From the NCBI GenBank assembly GCA_016196415.1, contig JACPXS010000040.1, forward strand, positions 1 to 9,139: DNA of 9,139 bases, read 5' to 3'. Position numbers and translations under genes: made by a program. Of the stretch, positions 6,522 to 9,139 are shown one piece after another; positions within the stretch are counted from its first letter, which is position 1, and each line of letters starts with the position of its first letter. The notes under the pieces are model-generated. The model worked only from the letters and a program-made list of their open reading frames with translations, was not told where the DNA came from and ran no database searches. This DNA is from Candidatus Omnitrophota bacterium (GTDB lineage Bacteria > Omnitrophota > Koll11 > Aquiviventales > Aquiviventaceae).

Positions 6522-8177
6522 TCATGGAGCGAGTCGCTTGTAGCGCTGCTCGGCAGGGGGCACGTACCAGTCGATCAGATTGTAGCCGATCCCAATGGGG
6601 CTTGAGGTGACATTCCGAAACCTGGAGGAGACGATGGGCAAGGCGTCCGGTACGAACAAGAACGTGTACGGCTGATCCTCGTACAGCCGTCGATGGACCT
6701 GGTGGTAGATGGCCTGGCGCTCGCGCTGATCAAACACCGATCGGCCCCGCTCCAGGAGGCGGTCCACCTCGGGGTTGGCGTAGTCCACGAAGTTATACTC
6801 CCCCTCCTTCGTCTTCGAGGAGTGGAAGATGTCATACACATCCGGGTCGCGCGAAAGGCTCCAGCCCAGGAGCACGGCCTCGTAGCGGCGCTTATCGATG
6901 AACTCGTGCACGAACGTGCTCCACTCCACCACCCGGATCGCGACGTCGATGCCGATCGCCTTCAATTGCTGCTGCACCAGCTCCGCCACCTGGCGGCGGA
7001 CTTCGTTGCCCTGGTTCGTCAGCAGCGTGAATCGAAACGGCCGGCCGTTGCGATCCACCCAGCCATCCCCGTCGCGATCCTGCCACCCGGCTTCGGCCAG
7101 CAACGCGATCGCCGCGCGCGGGTCGTACGGGTCCGGCGTGACCGACGGGTCATCGGCCCAGGATTCTTTGGGGTACGGCCCCGTCGCGATCGCGCCCAGC
7201 CCGTAGAGGATCCCGTTGATGAGGGCCTGCTTATCGATCGCCTTGTTGACGGCGCGGCGGACCCTGACGTCCTTGAATCGCTCATCCTGAAGGTTGTAGC
7301 CGATGTACGTGAATCCAAAGGAGGGGTAGCGAAATTTCCGGTAGGCCCGCTCCATGAAGGCGCCGCGCGTCTGGCGCTCGTACTGGAGCGGCGTCAGGCT
7401 GGTCAGATCCACCCCCTGCGTCAACAGCTCAAGGAAGAGGGTCGCCTGATCCGGAATGATGCGATAGAGATAGCGGTCGATGGACGGCCGGTGCTCAAAA
7501 TAGTCGGGGTTGGCCTTGAGCTCAATGAGCTCCCCGGTCTTCCAGCGGACAAACCGGTAGGGGCCATGCCCGATTGGATGCCGCAGGAACGATGTGGTAT
7601 TGAGGTCCTCGTGCTCCAGCAAATGTTTCGGGATGATCCCCATCATCCAGCTCTCCAGGGCGGGCGCAAACGGCGTTCGGTAGGTGATGCGGATGGTGCG
7701 CCGATCGATCACCTCAACCGATTGAATCAGCTCGTAACTGCTGGAAAAGGGGGTCCGAACTGTCGGGTCCATGAGCTTGTCATACGTGAAGCGGACGTCA
7801 TCGGCGGTCACAGGCCAGCCGTCGTGCCAGCGGACGTTCGGGCGCAGGATGACGGTGATCGTCAGCCCGTCATCGCTCACGGTCCAGGACTCGGCTAGAT
7901 CGCCCACGATTTCAAGCCGCTCATTGTATTTGAGCAACCCGTTGAACAGCAGCCCCGCGATCTCCCCCGAGGCGCTGTCCGTGGCTAACATCGGGAGGAG
8001 CCGGCTGGCGTCGCCGATGGAGCCGACGACCAGCGCATCGCCGGTCACAGGCTTTGACTGGGCAAACGACGGGGGGATCAACGGGAGACACGCAAGGAGC
8101 GTGACCAGGATGTCACGGGCACGACGTGCGGAGAACAGGATCGGGCCCTCCGCGGTTCTAAGAGCGCCTATCAACAT
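6522..8177 (-). CDS. Extracytoplasmic substrate-binding protein, family 5 (peptide/nickel type)
   Basis: Captures the substrate outside the cytoplasmic membrane and delivers it to the permeases encoded next. From ATG 8177 it has 551 residues. A basic stretch (SARRARD, 16-22) and hydrophobic core ILVTLLACLPLIPPSFA (23-39) form an export signal, probably cut at SFA|QS; the LLAC at 27-30 could instead be a lipobox. Family 5 landmarks are LLFNGLLKYNERLEIVGDLA (76-95), the segment from WTVSDDGLTITV to RPNVRWHDGWPVTADDVRF (98-130), GPYRFVRW (205-212), VRVRRAVNKAIDKQAL (305-319) and YNFVDYANPEVDRLL (461-475). DRDGDGWVD (367-375) resembles a calcium-binding loop often seen at this place in the family. 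The substrate is not readable from sequence; peptide is the default. The frame is open back to a GTG at 8258, but that Gly/Ser-rich addition lies in the leader repeat and is not preferred. Confidence 0.92.
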   Translation of the reverse strand: MLIGALRTAEGPILFSARRARDILVTLLACLPLIPPSFAQSKPVTGDALVVGSIGDASRLLPMLATDSASGEIAGLLFNGLLKYNERLEIVGDLAESWTVSDDGLTITVILRPNVRWHDGWPVTADDVRFTYDKLMDPTVRTPFSSSYELIQSVEVIDRRTIRITYRTPFAPALESWMMGIIPKHLLEHEDLNTTSFLRHPIGHGPYRFVRWKTGELIELKANPDYFEHRPSIDRYLYRIIPDQATLFLELLTQGVDLTSLTPLQYERQTRGAFMERAYRKFRYPSFGFTYIGYNLQDERFKDVRVRRAVNKAIDKQALINGILYGLGAIATGPYPKESWADDPSVTPDPYDPRAAIALLAEAGWQDRDGDGWVDRNGRPFRFTLLTNQGNEVRRQVAELVQQQLKAIGIDVAIRVVEWSTFVHEFIDKRRYEAVLLGWSLSRDPDVYDIFHSSKTKEGEYNFVDYANPEVDRLLERGRSVFDQRERQAIYHQVHRRLYEDQPYTFLFVPDALPIVSSRFRNVTSSPIGIGYNLIDWYVPPAEQRYKRLAP

Positions 8178-8187
8178 GACTGCGGGG

Positions 8188-8273
8188 CGCTCTCGGTGAA
8201 GGCTGGAGGGTGAAGGGCTCGCTCCGTCGCTCGATCCCCTGCCCCCTTGACCCCCCACCCTGCACCCAGAGCA
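8188..8273 (-). promoter_or_regulatory. Predicted long hairpin in the leader of the substrate-binding-protein gene
   Basis: In the minus-strand transcript, 8273-8244 can pair with 8188-8217. By hand 26 of 30 positions pair (two of them G-U), with mismatches at 8267, 8262, 8258 and 8249. The loop is the 26 nt from 8218 to 8243. The 5' arm is G-rich and the 3' arm C-rich, and the 3' arm keeps a 7-bp rhythm (plus strand GGTGAAG, GCTGGAG, GGTGAAG at 8195-8215). The stem ends 10 nt before the ATG at 8177, so it could influence ribosome access. It occupies most of the 120-bp gap between secG and the binding-protein gene. I see no confident promoter or U-run terminator in this gap. Confidence 0.55.
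8236..8267 (-). other. G-quadruplex motif in the transcript leader
   Basis: The minus strand here has five G-runs of 3, 3, 6, 5 and 4 bases, separated by TGCA, T, TCAA and CA. This satisfies the usual pattern of four or more G-runs with loops of 1-7 bases. It overlaps the 5' arm of the leader hairpin, so quadruplex and hairpin would exclude one another. Whether it folds in the cell is unknown. Confidence 0.5.
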
Positions 8274-8299
8274 GCTAAGGTCTTGTTGATCGCTGCTCT
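8268..8299 (-). repeat. 8-bp perfect inverted repeat at the end of secG
   Basis: AGAGCAGC (plus 8268-8275) and GCTGCTCT (8292-8299) are perfect inverted copies with a 16-bp loop. The upstream arm in the transcript begins with the last two bases of the secG stop codon. No U-run follows, so it is not a good intrinsic terminator. The downstream arm (transcript GCUGCUCU) also supplies the base of the leader hairpin, making two alternative pairings possible. Confidence 0.55.
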
Positions 8300-8726
8300 A
8301 AGGATTCGCGGTCTGATTCGGTTGAGACGTTGAGGGAGTAGTCGGCGCCGACGCGGTCGTGGCAGGAGCGGGGTGTCGCGGTTCCTCCTTAGCCGTCGAC
8401 CGGCCGGACGGCGCGATCGGCGCGCGATCTGCGTGCTGCGGAAGCGAGAGGGGAAGCTGCTCTGGACTGACCGGCAATCGGTCAATGACTGATTGCCCCT
8501 TCGCGGTAGACAGGACGGCCAGCGACAGGCAGGTTCCCATGAAGAGCCCTGCCGCTGCGGCGGTGAGTTTCGTCATCACGGCGTTGGCGCCACCGCCAAA
8601 GAGTGACTGCGCCGCTGCGCCGCCCAAGGTTTCTCCCAATCCCCCGCGGCCCCCTTGCAGCAGAATCACGCCGACGAGAAACAGGGCAATGAGGATGTGC
8701 ACCACCAACACCAGGCTAAAGAGCAT
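8298..8726 (-). CDS. secG: Preprotein translocase subunit SecG
   Basis: Small membrane subunit of the SecYEG channel, which assists protein export through the inner membrane. The 142-residue product has two membrane helices, about 3-23 and 54-74. Family signatures are VGVILLQGGRGGLGETLGG (18-36), AQSLFGGGANAVMTKLTA (39-56) and the GLFMGTCLSLAVL helix. From about residue 85 to the end it is a Pro/Ser/Thr/Ala-rich, low-complexity tail that makes it longer than many SecG proteins (roughly 75-130). The start lies 7 bp after the tpiA stop; a GGGG overlapping that stop is the only candidate ribosome site. The tpiA-secG pairing is common in bacteria and supports both calls. Confidence 0.95.
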   Translation of the reverse strand: MLFSLVLVVHILIALFLVGVILLQGGRGGLGETLGGAAAQSLFGGGANAVMTKLTAAAAGLFMGTCLSLAVLSTAKGQSVIDRLPVSPEQLPLSLPQHADRAPIAPSGRSTAKEEPRHPAPATTASAPTTPSTSQPNQTANP

Positions 8727-8733
8727 CTTGGGT

Positions 8734-9139
8734 TCACCCCGCTTTTGTCGCGCTCGCGCGAGCCGTGGCCTTGGCTTCGCGCGCGGCGTTCACAATGGCG
8801 CCAAACGCCTCGGCGCTGAGGCTAGCACCACCCACCAGCGCGCCGTCCACGTCGGGCTGCCGGAGCACGCTTGCGGCGTTCGCTGCCGTCACGCTGCCTC
8901 CGTACTGGATCCGAATCGCCTCGCTGGCCTCAACGCTGATCTGCTCGCGCAGCCATTTCCTGATGAACGCATGCGCTTGCTGGGCCTGCTCAGGCGCAGC
9001 GTTGCGCCCGGTCCCGATCGCCCACACGGGTTCATAGGCCAGGATCGGCTGCGCGGTCCCCGACGCGGGGAGGCCCTTCAGCGCTCCGGCCAGCTGTCGC
9101 TCGAGGACGCGATACGTGTGATCCGCTTCTCGCTCTGCG
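8734..9139 (-). CDS. tpiA: Triosephosphate isomerase, C-terminal part (cut by window edge)
   Basis: Interconverts dihydroxyacetone phosphate and glyceraldehyde 3-phosphate in glycolysis and gluconeogenesis; cytoplasmic. The frame is open to the window edge, and 134 residues are visible, from [16 protein letters not shown] onward. The catalytic-glutamate and lid-loop motif [20 protein letters not shown] is intact, as are the phosphate-binding [12 protein letters not shown] and [12 protein letters not shown] segments near the end. The last 20 residues are an Ala/Thr/Lys-rich tail. The N-terminal half, with the catalytic Lys and His, lies upstream of the window, so nothing can be said about the start. 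An internal GTG at 9027 is not the true start, since conserved family sequence continues upstream of it. Confidence 0.97.
   Translation of the reverse strand, partial: AEREADHTYRVLERQLAGALKGLPASGTAQPILAYEPVWAIGTGRNAAPEQAQQAHAFIRKWLREQISVEASEAIRIQYGGSVTAANAASVLRQPDVDGALVGGASLSAEAFGAIVNAAREAKATARASATKAG

Noticed and set aside
6693..7898. 401-codon open frame on the plus strand opposite the binding-protein gene
   Set aside because: Compositional shadow of a gene with clear family 5 motifs; no ribosome site or domain of its own.
8268..8299. Intrinsic terminator after secG
   Set aside because: The inverted repeat is perfect, but the stem is followed by G-rich sequence and no U-run.

Overview
The window is a GC-rich stretch of bacterial chromosome carrying ten genes, all on the minus strand. 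Read in the direction of transcription (from position 9139 down to 1) the order is: tpiA (3' part), secG, a peptide-type extracytoplasmic substrate-binding protein, two permeases (DppB/DppC type), two ATPases (DppD/DppF type), a MarC-family membrane protein, glgC, thiG and leuB (5' part). I see no tRNA, rRNA, CRISPR array, transposase or phage gene. The host cannot be fixed from the sequence. The mixed housekeeping operon, the high GC and the LeuB subtype would suit an uncultured lineage such as Omnitrophota or Methylomirabilota, but this is a low-confidence guess.

Layout. 8734-9139 and 8298-8726 are central glycolysis (triosephosphate isomerase) and the SecG subunit of the secretion channel, a pairing common in bacteria. 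3016-8177 is a complete five-gene ABC importer of the peptide/nickel family: binding protein, two permeases and two ATPases. The permease and ATPase genes overlap by 4 bp or are separated by 4 bp, which implies translational coupling. 283-2981 holds marC, glgC and thiG with short gaps (34, 12 and 32 bp), and thiG overlaps leuB by ATGA. The whole run could be one long transcript. Gaps of more than 40 bp occur in only two places, 6428-6521 and 8178-8297.

Those two gaps are the most interesting part. They sit on either side of the substrate-binding-protein gene, and each holds an element with a 7-bp periodicity. In each, a G-rich arm comes first in the transcript and a matching C-rich arm follows. 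By hand pairing, each would fold in the mRNA into a long imperfect hairpin: 24 of 27 positions in the downstream element, and 26 of 30 in the upstream one. The downstream hairpin gains five G-U pairs in the transcribed orientation that would be A-C mismatches on the other strand. The upstream element also carries a G-quadruplex motif, and a segment that can pair either with the end of secG or with the leader just before the binding-protein start. These look like RNA structures that set the level of the binding protein relative to the rest of the importer, or copies of a dispersed repeat family. Function is inferred, not shown.

The coding genes themselves all belong to well-known families. The points of note are that both ATPases are short at the C-terminus, thiG has no thiS or thiF beside it, and glgC has no other glycogen gene nearby.
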